Positions 30,601-40,600 of a DNA stretch of 64,000 bases are shown in pieces. The stretch's first letter is position 1; each line of letters starts with the position of its first letter. Origin of the DNA: Odiellus spinosus (taxonomy: Eukaryota; Arthropoda; Arachnida; Opiliones; Phalangiidae); NCBI GenBank assembly GCA_963920705.1, contig OY987232.1, positions 10,505,318 through 10,569,317 on the forward strand, read 5' to 3'. The notes under the pieces are model-generated. The model did no database searches. It worked only from the letters and a program-made list of their open reading frames with translations, and had not been told where the DNA came from. The position numbers and the translations under genes are program-made.

Positions 30601-32448
30601 GCTTTTTCAAAGCCAGGCTCCCTTTTAGGGGCTTTTTCAAAGCCAGGCTCCCTTTTAGTGGCTTTTTCAAAGCCAGGCTCCCTTTTAGGGGCTTTTTCAA
30701 AGCCAGGCTCCCTTTGAGGAGGCTTATAGAAAGGTAGGCTCCCTTTGAGGAGGCTTATAGAAAGGTAGGCTCCCTTTGAGGAGGCTTATAGAAAGGTAGG
30801 CTCCCTTTGAGGAGGCTTATAGAAAGGTAGGCTCCCTTTGAGGAGGCTTATAGAAAGGTAGGCTCCCTTTGAGGAGGCTTATAGAAAGGTAGGCTCCCTT
30901 TGAGGAGGCTTATAGAAAGGTAGGCTCCCTTTGAGGAGGCTTATAGAAAGGTAGGCTCCCTTTGAGGAGGCTTATAGAAAGGTAGGCTCCCTTTGAGGAG
31001 GCTTATAGAAAGGTAGGCTCCCTTTGAGGAGGCTTATAGAAAGGTAGGCTCCCTTTGAGGAGGCTTATAGAAAGGTAGGCTCCCTTTGAGGAGGCTTATA
31101 GAAAGGTAGGCTCCCTTTGAGGAGGCTTATAGAAAGGTAGGCTCCCTTTGAGGAGGCTTATAGAAAGGTAGGCTCCCTTTGAGGAGGCTTATAGAAAGGT
31201 AGGCTCCCTTTGAGGAGGCTTATAGAAAGGTAGGCTCCCTTTGAGGAGGCTTATAGAAAGGTAGGCTCCCTTTGAGGAGGCTTAAAGAAAGGTAGGCTCC
31301 CTTTGAGGAGGCTTATAGAAAGGTAGGCTCCCTTTGCGGGGGCTTTTAGAAAGCGAGGCTCCCTTTGAGGGAGATTTTAGAAAGCGAGGCTCCCTTTGAG
31401 GGAGCTTTTAGAAAGCGAGGCTCCCTTTGAGGGAGCTTTTAGAAAGCGAGGCTTCCTTTGAGGGAGCTTTTAGAAAGCGAGGCTTCCTTTGAGGGAGCTT
31501 TTAGAAACCGAGGCTTCCTTTGAGGGAGCTTTTAGAAAGTGAGGCTTCCTTTTAGGGGCTTTTATAAAGCCAGGCTCCCTTTTAGGGGCTTTTATAAAGC
31601 CAGGCTCCCTTTTAGGGGCTCTTTCAAAGCCAGGCTCCCTTTTAGGGGCGTTTTCAAAGCCAGGCTCCCTTTTAGGGGCTTTTTCAAAGCTAGGCTCTCT
31701 TTTAGGGGCTTTTTCAAAGCCAGGCTCCCTTTTAGGGGCTTTTTCAAAGCCAGGCTCCCTTTTAGGGGCTTTTTCAAAGCCAGGCTCCCTTTTAGGGGCT
31801 TTTTTAAAGCCAGGCTCCCTTTTAGGGGCTTTTTTAAAGCCAGGCTCCCTTTTAGGGGCTTTTTCAAAGCCAGGCTCCCTTTTAGGGGCTTTTTCAAAGC
31901 CAGGCTCCCTTTTAGGGGCTTTTTCAAAGCCAGGCTCCCTTTTAGGGGCTTTTTCAAAGCCAGGCTCCCTTTTAGGGGCTTTTTCAAAGCCAGGCTCCCT
32001 TTTAGGGGCTTTTTCAAAGCCAGGCTCCCTTTTAGGGGCTTTTTCAAAGCCAGGCTTCCTTTTAGGGGCTTTTTCAAAGCCAGGCTCCCTTTTAGGGGCT
32101 TTTTCAAAGCCAGGCTCCCTTTTAGGGGCTTTTTCAAAGCCAGGCTCCCTTTTAGGGGCTTTTTCAAAGCCAGGCCCTTTGAGGAGGCTTTTAGAAAGCC
32201 AGGCTCCCTTTCAGGGGGCTTTTTAGAAAGCCAGGCTCTCTTTCAGGGGGGCTTTTTATAAAGCCAGGCTCCCTTTCAGGGGGGCTTTTTAGAAAGCCAG
32301 GCTCCCTTTCAGGGGGGCTTTTTAGAAAGCCAGGCTCCCTTTCAGGGGGGCTTTTTAGAAAGCCAGGCTCCCTTTCAGGGGGGCTTTTTAGAAAGCCAGG
32401 CTCCCTTTCAGGGGGGCTTGTTAGAATGCCAGGCTCCCTTTCAGGGGG
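24641..32448. repeat. Satellite array, first segment
   Basis: Head-to-tail short units of four related types. Type 1 is 30 bp with core AGGGGCTTTTTCAAAGCC. Type 2 is 33 bp with core CAGGGGGGCTTTTTAGAAAG. Type 3 is 31 bp with core GAGGGAGCTTTTAGAAAGC. Type 4 is 31 bp with core GAGGAGGCTTATAGAAAGG. Types are clustered in blocks that recur in the same order. The segment is cut at 32448 by the gypsy element. Open frames exist on both strands because most unit lengths are multiples of three. Confidence 0.97.
30710..31330. repeat. Homogeneous block of type 4 satellite units
   Basis: About twenty 31-bp units with core GAGGAGGCTTATAGAAAGG, nearly identical (one unit has CTTAAAG). Shorter blocks of the same type occur at about 24825-24975 and 25710-25965. 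I did not see blocks of this type to the right of the gypsy element. Confidence 0.9.
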
Positions 32449-32648
32449 TGTTAGGGTGTTAAGTGCCGGCCTAACGGAATGATCACAACCTTGATAACTG
32501 AGGTAAAATACACATTTAATATAATCGTGGTTACAGCGTAGCCGAGTCACAGTAATACTGGCGAAAGAGATTACAAACTTCCGTATATATACAGTTTAGC
32601 TTATCATCTAAAAAACTATTTGGCCTATTCTTATTTACATTCTCTACA
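32449..32648 (-). repeat. 3' LTR of the gypsy element
   Basis: 200 bp beginning TGTTAGGGTGTTAAG and ending CATTCTCTACA on the plus strand. It differs from the other LTR by one base (ATTTACATT against ATTTGCATT). Confidence 0.95.
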
Positions 32649-32665
32649 TCACTTTCTCTCTTTTA
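32649..32665 (-). other. Polypurine tract of the gypsy element
   Basis: On the minus strand AAAGAGAGAAAGTGA immediately precedes the 3' LTR, the expected place for the plus-strand primer of reverse transcription. Confidence 0.7.
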
Positions 32666-32782
32666 AGTTTACAACGTTAGTTAAAGGCCTAAAAAATCGG
32701 GTGGCTTCCTTTGGCGTGTGGATCTTCGTGGTTCAGCGACTGTGTTGCTTTGTGCTTGTTTTGGTTCTATCCTGGATGTAAC

Positions 32783-33074
32783 CAAGGATCCTGTATGTTT
32801 AGAAGGATGAGAAACGAGAGAAAAAACGCGCCTGAGATAGCGGCCGCGCAAGCGCAGTAGACTCTATCTAGATTGATATCGTCAACGCCAAATACTACAT
32901 TTGTAATCTGCTTACTCGTTGCTGGTTGGTCGAAAATAAATTATTTGTCCTTGACGATATCAAAACAAGTTGGCCAACCCTATGACTCTCTCTTAAAATC
33001 GACGCCGTTGCCGCCGCTTTTAAAATACAAGCTCTTTGGGTCGTTTCTCATCCTTCTAAACATACAGGATCCTT
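32783..33074. mobile_element. 292-bp hAT-like MITE nested in the gypsy element
   Basis: Perfect 34-bp inverted arms at 32784-32817 and 33041-33074 (AAGGATCCTGTATGTTTAGA at the left tip). Both sides carry the direct repeat GATGTAAC (32775-32782 and 33075-33082), an 8-bp target duplication. A second, subterminal inverted pair (TTGATATCGTCAA / TTGACGATATCAA) lies inside. Insertion cut the 3' end of the gypsy coding region. Confidence 0.9.
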
Positions 33075-36000
33075 GATGTAACGACCCGGGGCGAGTGGTT
33101 AACGTGATGGTCTGCTGGACGTGACTCGTTAGAAGTAGACGCGTTATGAGAAGTGGCAACGTTGTCGTTCAGTTGGCGAGACTGTTGTGATGTCGAGCGT
33201 TGGATTGGAGCAGATATACTTTGCTTCTGTATTCGTATGGAAAGCTGAGGATGTATATTCGAGTGGCGTGTCTGTTCTGGATTATCGTCTCGTGGTTCCG
33301 CCGATGAAGGAACGGTGTTTTCTTTGGTGAATCGTATTTGATTTCTGTGACGTTGTATGAGTAGCCCGGAGTTGGTTTCGATTTCGTACATCATTTTTCC
33401 CTTTTGTTTGATGATATGACCCGGGGTCCATCTATCTCCCTTTCCGAAATTTCTGGCGTATACATTTTGTCCCGGTGTTTCCCTGATTTCGCAAGTTGTT
33501 TTTGGTGTGTACGGCATTAGTTTCGGATTGAATAGATCCAATCTGGTTAGAATGGGTCGATTGAACATTCCTTCCGCCGGTGATATACCTCCGTTCACGG
33601 GGGTGCGCCTGTAGTTCAAGAGTATTCTGGATATCCGAATATCGAGTGAACCTTCAGAATAAGTGTCAAGCCCACTTCCAATTAGTTCGATTTGGGTATT
33701 CGAGCCCCCCGTTATTTTTTTTAAAGTGGTTTTGATTGTCCGGACTGATCTTTCAGCTTGCCCGTTCGAAGGCGGATGATATGGGGCGGATGTCAAATGT
33801 TCGATTCCGTTTTCTTTAGTGAAGGTTTTAAATTCTTCACTGGTGAAGCATGTCGCGTTGTCCGATACCAGTTTTGGAATTACTCCGAACCGTGCCATGT
33901 GTTGGCGAAGACATCGTATGACTGTCGCGGATGACGTGTTTTTGGTGATGTCTACTTCCATCCATTTGGTATAAGAATCGACAGTGATGAGTAAGTAGTG
34001 GTTTTCGATCGGTCCGGCGAAGTCGATATGTACTCTCCGCCACGGAGCTGTTTCTTGTGGCCATGGAGAAAATCGTTGTGCAGGCATAGGGGCGTATCGT
34101 CGACATATCTCGCATGATTGTGATAACGCCTCCAAGTCTCGATCGATGTTTGGCCACCATACTTTTGATCTTGCCAATTCCTTCATTGAGCGGAGCCCTT
34201 GATGAGTGCTGTGTAGATCTTTCATTATTTTCTCGCGAAGACTTTCCGGTACTATCACCTTGTTTCCGATTAGTAATATGTTATCCGCCATTGATATTTC
34301 TGACGATCGTCTTCGATATGTTTTGAGCGTGGCTGATAGAGCGTCGTTATTTCTTGGCCAACCGATTATTGTATACTTGAGAACCGTCGATAGTGTGGCG
34401 TCATTTTTTGTGGCTTGTGCCATTTCGCGCGAGTTGATAGGTCCGTTGGCTCCTGCTCTGATAAGCAACACCAGTTCCGTTGGTAACGGTGGTTCAGACT
34501 CGGGAATTTTTAATGGTAGGCGACTGAGAGCATCGGCGTTCCCGTGCAAAGTTCCCTTTTTATGCTTGATTTTGTAATTATAGGCCGATAGCATCAAGGC
34601 CCATCGCTGTAATCGCGCTGCTGCCGTCGGTGGTACTGGTTTTTCTTCAGAAAAGATAGTAATAAGTGGCTTGTGATCCGTAATCAACGTGAACTGTTTT
34701 CCTAGGAGATAGTCCCTGAAACGAGTAATTCCGAATATGATGGACAGCGCTTCTCGTTCAATTTGAGCGTAATTTGTTTCGGCGGACGTCAACGTGCGGG
34801 ATGCGAAGGCAATCGGTCTTTCTACGCAGTCGATGTTGTGTGATATCACCGCGCCGAGTCCGACTGGTGAGGCGTCGCAAGCCAAAAAAACTTCTTTCTC
34901 GGGATCAAAGAGAACGAGTAGATCAGATGAGTGTATGGCGGCTTTGGCAATCTCGAAGGTATCTTGGTGTATTTTCGACCATGTCCATGTCGTGGACTTG
35001 TTCAGCAGGTGATATAATGGCGCTAACATTGTTGATGAATCTGGGATGAAACGTGAATAATAGTTTATCAGTCCAAGAAAGGAGCGCAGTTCATCGATAT
35101 TTTGTGGGGCCGGGGCTTCTTTGATGGCGGTCAGTTTCTGTTGTTGCGGGTGCAACCCTTCGGCGTCAAGACGATAGCCGAGAAAGTCAACTGATGTTTT
35201 GAGGAATAAGCATTTTTCCCGATTCAATTTCAGTCCAGCCTTGGTGAAAGTTGAGAAGAGTTTTTCCAGCTTGGTGAGCAAGTCTTTGATTGATGTGCCT
35301 CCAATAAGTATATCGTCTTGAAATGGTGCGCTGCCCGGATGGTCTTGTAATAATATTTCCATATGTCTTTGGAAAATAGCCGATGATGATGAAATTCCAA
35401 AGGGGAGACGATTGTAGCGATATAGTCCTTTCGTCGTGCTTATGACTACGTAGTTCCGCGATTGTTCGTCCAATTCTAACTGATTGTAGGCGTTCCGCAT
35501 ATCGATACGTGCGAATATTGTGCAGCCAGCCAATTGCGCGAATATGTCGTCTACTCTTGGAAGAGGATATCGTTCCGTGTCTATGATTTTGTTCGTGGTG
35601 ATTTTGTAATCGCCGCAAAGTCTGATAGTGCCGTCTTTCTTCATTATTGGAACTACTGGTGTGGCGAATTCGGCGTAGGGAACTGGACTGATAATGCCTT
35701 CGTTTTCTAGCCTGCGGATTTCTTCTTCAACTTTGTCTTTCAGATGATACGGAATCGACCTGGCCTTGTAGAATCGCGGTGATGGGGCGTCTTCTCGTAT
35801 GTGCAGCTTGACCTTAACGTTTTTGAGACAACCCATTCCGGGTGAGAACAGCGAATCGTATTTGTTCAATAACGCGTCTATTGTACCGGGTGATGGTTGA
35901 ATGTTGTGCACGTATTCGTCGGGAAAAGGTAAGATTTTGAATTCCGAGTAGATCCAGTCGCGGCCCATGATGTTTTTTGCGTGTCCACCGACGATAAGTA

Positions 36001-37297
36001 TTGGCAAAATTAGCGTTTTTCCTTTGTAGGTGACGTTGACTGCAACTTCGCCCTTGATGTTGAGGGGATGACCTGTATATGCCAACAGGTTTTCGGGGCC
36101 TTTTTTTAATGGTTCTGCGAGATGCAACGTCGATAATTGTGACTCTGAAATTATAGTGTAGCCAGATCCTGTGTCTATTTGGAAGTCTACGGGCGTGTTA
36201 TTGATAAGGCACTGAACTTGGATTACTGGTGGAGGTTTTGTACGTCGACTTGTTGAGTTGCTCGAGTGGCTATACGCTGATACGTTGCCAACGGAGCTGT
36301 CTGATTGATTTCTGGAATGGCATTCTTCTACTAGAAAGATATCGTATTCGGGAAGCGCAGGCGGGGGTGTCGCTAAGTTGACTCTCTGGTGACTATGTTC
36401 TCTGCTGGTTTCTTCTACGTCTTCTATGTGATTCGTACGGCCCTGATTTGTGTCATGGTTCGGTTTATGGTTCCACTGGTTTCTGTATTGATTCTTCCCT
36501 CTTTTTCGGCAGGCTTTTTCAAGATGACCCTTGGTTCCGCATCCGCGGCAATCATAAGATGAGTATGGACATTCCCATTCGGGATGGTTCGTGCTGGTAC
36601 AACGAATGCATGGTTTCTGTGTCGACCGATACCTTTCGTTGCGCTGTTGTTGTGTTGTGTTTTGCGTTCCGTTGTTCTTCGCGGATTGATGCTGAATTTT
36701 GTTGATAGAGATGTCATCTTGATTATGTCCTTTAAGTTCTTTGGCGTCGTGCTCTACTGTCTCTAGAGCCTGGGCTGTGTTGATGGCTTTTTGAAGATCG
36801 AGGTTCTTTACGGCCAGTAGTTGTTTTTGTACGTGGTCGTTGTTGATACCGCATACTATCCGGTCTCGCAGCATGACATCCAGAGTGATTCCAAAGTTAC
36901 AGAATTCGGCTTTCTTGCGAAGAGCAGCAACGTATAAAGCAACAGATTCTCCCAACTTCCGGTCGCGTTTGTAAAACTTGCACCGTTCCACTATTTCAGT
37001 GGGTAGAGGTTCGAAATGTTTCGTTAGGATGTCCGTGATCTCGGCATACGTTTTTTCATAAGGTCTGGATGGAGCGATGAGTGTTCTTAGGAGAGTATAC
37101 GTTGATGTTCCAAGCACTGTGAGTAGAATGGCGCGTTTTTGTTCGGCAACCGCCAAGTTCGAAGTTGCTGCGTCAATTCCATCGATTTCTTTTATTCCGT
37201 GGGCGATGAAAAACATGTCGAGACGCTCTGAATAAATTGTCCATTGATCGGTGTTGGAATCAAACGGGGGAAATTGTCCATAGGTAGAGGAAGCCAT
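33056..37297 (-). CDS. gag-pol: Gypsy Gag-Pol polyprotein, C-terminus altered by MITE
   Basis: A 1413-aa frame. Gag is followed by two CCHC zinc knuckles (about 230-243 and 250-263). The aspartic protease motif is DTG at 375-377. Reverse transcriptase has D599 (ARIDM) and the catalytic box FQDD at 659-662, with F where Y is usual. RNase H (FLACDAS near 804-810) follows. Integrase has an HHCC finger (His ~1029/1033, Cys 1062/1065) and DDE residues D1092, D1146 and E1182 (35 residues between the last two). All catalytic positions are present. The last codons and stop (from about ILYV) come from the MITE. Beyond the MITE the original frame appears open to a TAA at 32681-32683, so about 30 native codons are detached. 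No env seen. Confidence 0.95.
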   Translation of the reverse strand: MASSTYGQFPPFDSNTDQWTIYSERLDMFFIAHGIKEIDGIDAATSNLAVAEQKRAILLTVLGTSTYTLLRTLIAPSRPYEKTYAEITDILTKHFEPLPTEIVERCKFYKRDRKLGESVALYVAALRKKAEFCNFGITLDVMLRDRIVCGINNDHVQKQLLAVKNLDLQKAINTAQALETVEHDAKELKGHNQDDISINKIQHQSAKNNGTQNTTQQQRNERYRSTQKPCIRCTSTNHPEWECPYSSYDCRGCGTKGHLEKACRKRGKNQYRNQWNHKPNHDTNQGRTNHIEDVEETSREHSHQRVNLATPPPALPEYDIFLVEECHSRNQSDSSVGNVSAYSHSSNSTSRRTKPPPVIQVQCLINNTPVDFQIDTGSGYTIISESQLSTLHLAEPLKKGPENLLAYTGHPLNIKGEVAVNVTYKGKTLILPILIVGGHAKNIMGRDWIYSEFKILPFPDEYVHNIQPSPGTIDALLNKYDSLFSPGMGCLKNVKVKLHIREDAPSPRFYKARSIPYHLKDKVEEEIRRLENEGIISPVPYAEFATPVVPIMKKDGTIRLCGDYKITTNKIIDTERYPLPRVDDIFAQLAGCTIFARIDMRNAYNQLELDEQSRNYVVISTTKGLYRYNRLPFGISSSSAIFQRHMEILLQDHPGSAPFQDDILIGGTSIKDLLTKLEKLFSTFTKAGLKLNREKCLFLKTSVDFLGYRLDAEGLHPQQQKLTAIKEAPAPQNIDELRSFLGLINYYSRFIPDSSTMLAPLYHLLNKSTTWTWSKIHQDTFEIAKAAIHSSDLLVLFDPEKEVFLACDASPVGLGAVISHNIDCVERPIAFASRTLTSAETNYAQIEREALSIIFGITRFRDYLLGKQFTLITDHKPLITIFSEEKPVPPTAAARLQRWALMLSAYNYKIKHKKGTLHGNADALSRLPLKIPESEPPLPTELVLLIRAGANGPINSREMAQATKNDATLSTVLKYTIIGWPRNNDALSATLKTYRRRSSEISMADNILLIGNKVIVPESLREKIMKDLHSTHQGLRSMKELARSKVWWPNIDRDLEALSQSCEICRRYAPMPAQRFSPWPQETAPWRRVHIDFAGPIENHYLLITVDSYTKWMEVDITKNTSSATVIRCLRQHMARFGVIPKLVSDNATCFTSEEFKTFTKENGIEHLTSAPYHPPSNGQAERSVRTIKTTLKKITGGSNTQIELIGSGLDTYSEGSLDIRISRILLNYRRTPVNGGISPAEGMFNRPILTRLDLFNPKLMPYTPKTTCEIRETPGQNVYARNFGKGDRWTPGHIIKQKGKMMYEIETNSGLLIQRHRNQIRFTKENTVPSSAEPRDDNPEQTRHSNIHPQLSIRIQKQSISAPIQRSTSQQSRQLNDNVATSHNASTSNESRPADHHVNHSPRVVTSRILYV

Positions 37298-37392
37298 TTC
37301 GTGAGTACGTGATCTTGGTGCGTTTATCGATATGACGTTGCTGCGGTCTGATGTCGAGAAAAAAAACTGTTACTGTTTCTGATATGGTACGT

Positions 37393-37410
37393 ATCCGGTT
37401 TCCGTCGCCA
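37393..37410 (-). other. Primer-binding site of the gypsy element
   Basis: Two bases inside the 5' LTR, the minus strand reads TGGCGACGGAAACCGG. The TGG start pairs with the CCA end of a tRNA. I cannot name the tRNA with confidence. Confidence 0.6.
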
Positions 37411-37412
37411 TT

Positions 37413-37612
37413 TGTTAGGGTGTTAAGTGCCGGCCTAACGGAATGATCACAACCTTGATAACTGAGGTAAAATACACATTTAATATAATCGTGGTTACAG
37501 CGTAGCCGAGTCACAGTAATACTGGCGAAAGAGATTACAAACTTCCGTATATATACAGTTTAGCTTATCATCTAAAAAACTATTTGGCCTATTCTTATTT
37601 GCATTCTCTACA
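37413..37612 (-). repeat. 5' LTR of the gypsy element
   Basis: 200 bp, the promoter-side LTR for the minus-strand element. It ends CTACA and is followed directly by the satellite GGGGGG run. Confidence 0.95.
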
Positions 37613-40600
37613 GGGGGGCTTTTTAGAAAGCCAGGCTCCCTTTCAGGGGGGCTTTTTAGAAAGCCAGGCTCCCTTTCAGGGGGGCTTTTTAGAAAGCCAG
37701 GCTCCCTTTCAGGGGGGCTTTTTAGAAAGCCAGGCTCCCTTTCAGGGGGGCTTTTTAGAAAGCCAGGCTCCCTTTCAGGGGGGCTTTTTAGAAAGCCAGG
37801 CTCCCTTTCAGGGGGGCTTTTTAGAAACCCAGGCTCCCTTTCAGGGGGGCTTTTTAGAAAACCAGGCTCCCTTTCAGGGGGCTTTTTAGAAAGGCAGGCT
37901 CCCTTTCAGGGGGGCTTTTTAGCAAGCCAGTCTCCCTTTCAGGGGGGCTTTTTAGAAAGCCAGGCTCCTTTTGAGGGGGGGCTTTTTCAAAGCCAGGCTC
38001 CCTTTGAGGGGGCTTTTAGAAAGCGAGGCTCCCTTTGAGGGAGCTTTTAGAAAGCGAGGCTCCCTTTGAGGGAGCTTTTAGAAAGCGAGGCTCCCTTTGA
38101 GGGAGCTTTTAGAAAACGAGGCTTCCTTTTAGGGGCTTTTATAAAGCCAGGCTTCCTTTTAGGGGCTTTTTCAAAGTCAGGCTCCCTTTTAGGGGCTTTT
38201 TCAAAGCCAGGCTCCCTTTTAGGGGCTTTTTCAAAGCCAGGCTCCCTTTTAGGGGCTTTTTCAAAGCCAGGCTCCCTTTTAGGAACTTTTTCAAAGTCAG
38301 GCTCCCTTTTAGGGGCTTTTTCAAAGCCATGCTCCCTTTTAGGGGCTTTTCAAAGCCAGGCTCCCTTTTAGGGGCTTTTTCAAAGCCAGGCTCCCTTTTA
38401 GGGGCTTTTTCAAAGCCAGGCTCCCTTTTAGGGGCTTTTTCAAAGCCAGGCTCCCTTTTAGGGGCTTTTTCAAAGCCAGGCTCCCTTTTAGGGGCTTTTT
38501 CAAAGCCAGGCTCCCTTTTAGGGGCTTTTTCAAAGCCAGGCTCCCTTTTAGGGGCTTTTTCAAAGCCAGGCTCCCTTTTAGGGGCTTTTTCAAAGCCAGG
38601 CTCCCTTTTAGGGGCTTTTTCAAAGCCAGGCTCCCTTTTAGGGGCTTTTTCAAAGCCAGGCTCCCTTTTAGGGGGCTTTTTCAAAGCCAGGCTCCCTTTT
38701 AGGGGGCTTCTAGAAAGCCAGGCTCCCTTTGAGGAGGCTTTTAGAAAGCCAGGCTCCCTTTCAGGCGGGCTTTTTAGAAAGCCAGGCTCTCTTTCAGGGG
38801 GGCTTTTTAGAAAGCCAGGCTCCCTTTCAGGGGGGCTTTTTAGAAAGCCAGGCTCTCTTTCAGGGGGGCTTTTTAGAAGGCCAGGCTCTCTTTCAGGGGG
38901 GCTTTTTAGAAAGCCAGGCTCTCTTTCAGGGGGGCTTTTTAGAAAGCCAGGCTCTCTTTCAGGGGGTGTTTTTAGAAAGCCAGGCTCTCTTTCAGGGGTG
39001 CTTTTTAGAAAGCCAGGCTCTTTTTCAGGGGGGCTTTTTTGAAAGACAGGCTATCTTTCAGGGGGGCTTTTTAGAAAGCCAGGCTCCCTTTCAGGGGGAG
39101 CTTTTTAGAAAGCCAGGCTCCCTTTCAGGGGGCTTTTTACATAGCCAGGCTCCCTTTCAGGGGGCTTTTTAGAAAGCCAGTCTCCCTTTCAGGGGGGCTT
39201 TTTACAAAGCCAGGCTCCCTTTCAGGGGGGCTTTTTAGAAAGCCAGGCTCCCTTTCAGGGGGCTTTTTAGAAAGCCAGGCTCCCTTTCAGGGGGGCTTTT
39301 TAGCAAGCCAGGCTCCCTTTCAGGGGGGCTTTTTAGAAAGCCAGGCTCCTTTTGAGGGGGGGCTTTTTCAAAGCCAGGCTCCTTTTGAGGGGGGCTTTTT
39401 CAAAGCCAGGCTCCTTTTGAGGGGGGCTTTTTCAAAGCCAGGCTCCTTTTGAGGGGGCTTCTAGAAAGCCAGGCTCCCTTTCAGGGGGCTTTTAGAAAGC
39501 GAGGCTTCCTTTGAGGGAGCTTTTAGAAAGCGAGGCTTCCTTTGAGGGAGCTTTTAGAAAGTGAGGCTTCCTTTTAGGGGCTTTTATAAAGCCAGGCTCC
39601 CTTTTAGGGGCTTTTATAAAGCCAGGCTCCCTTTTAGGGGCTTTTTCAAAGCCAGGCTCCCTTTTAGGGGCGTTTTCAAAGCCAGGCTCCCTTTTAGGGG
39701 CTTTTTCAAAGCTAGGCTCTCTTTTAGGGGCTTTTTCAAAGCCAGGCTCCCTTTTAGCGGCTTTTTCAAAGCCAGGCTCCCTTTTAGGGGCTTTTTCAAA
39801 GCCAGGCTCCCTTTTAGGGGCTTTTTCAAAGCCAGGCTCCCTTTTAGGGGCTTTTTCAAAGCCAGGCTCCCTTTTAGGGGCTTTTTCAAAGCCAGGCTCC
39901 CTTTTAGGGGCTTTTTCAAAGCCAGGCTCCCTTTTAGGGGCTTTTTCAAAGCCAGGCTCCCTTTTAGGGGCTTTTTCAAAGCCAGGCTCCCTTTTAGGGG
40001 CTTTTTCAAAGCCAGGCTCTCTTTTAGGGGCTTTTTCAAAGCCAGGCTCCCTTTTAGGGGCTTTTTCAAAGCCAGGCTCTCTTTTAGGGGCTTTTTCAAA
40101 GCCAAGCTCTCTTTTAGGGGCTTTTTCAAAGCCAGGCTCTCTTTTAGGGGCTTTTTCAAAGCCAGGCTTCCTTTTAGGGGCTTTTTCAAAGCCAGGCTCC
40201 CTTTTAGGGGCTTTTTCAAAGCCAGGCTCCCTTTTAGGGGCTTTTTCAAAGCCAGGCTCCCTTTTAGGGGCTTTTTCAAAGCCAGGCTCCCTTTTAGGGG
40301 CTTTTTCAAAGCCAGGCTCCCTTTTAGGGGCTTTTTCAAAGCCAGGCTCCCTTTTAGGGGCTTTTTCAAACCCAGGCTCCCTTTTAGGGGCTTTTTCAAA
40401 GCCAGGCTCCCTTTTAGGAGCTTTTTCAAAGCCAGGCTCCCTTTTAGGGGCTTTTCAAAGCCAGGCTCCCTTTTAGGGGCTTTTTCAAAGCCAGGCTCCC
40501 TTTTAGGGGCTTTTTCAAAGCCAGGCTCCCTTTTAGGGGCTTTTTCAAAGCCAGGCTCCCTTTTAGGGGCTTTTTCAAAGCCAGGCTCCCTTTTAGGGGC

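Larger units (their letters stand above)
32449..37612 (-). mobile_element. Ty3/gypsy LTR retrotransposon inserted in the satellite
   Basis: A 5164-bp element in minus orientation with 200-bp LTRs (TG...CA), a primer-binding site, a polypurine tract and one long Gag-Pol frame. It is inserted in a type 2 satellite unit with a GGGGG duplication on both sides. The LTRs differ at one position that I can see, so it is young. Short LTRs and a single Gag-Pol frame fit the Mag-like lineage; the lineage is inference. Confidence 0.96.

Noticed and set aside
34114-36766. Plus-strand ORFs within the gypsy element
   Set aside because: Shadows of the long minus-strand Gag-Pol frame.
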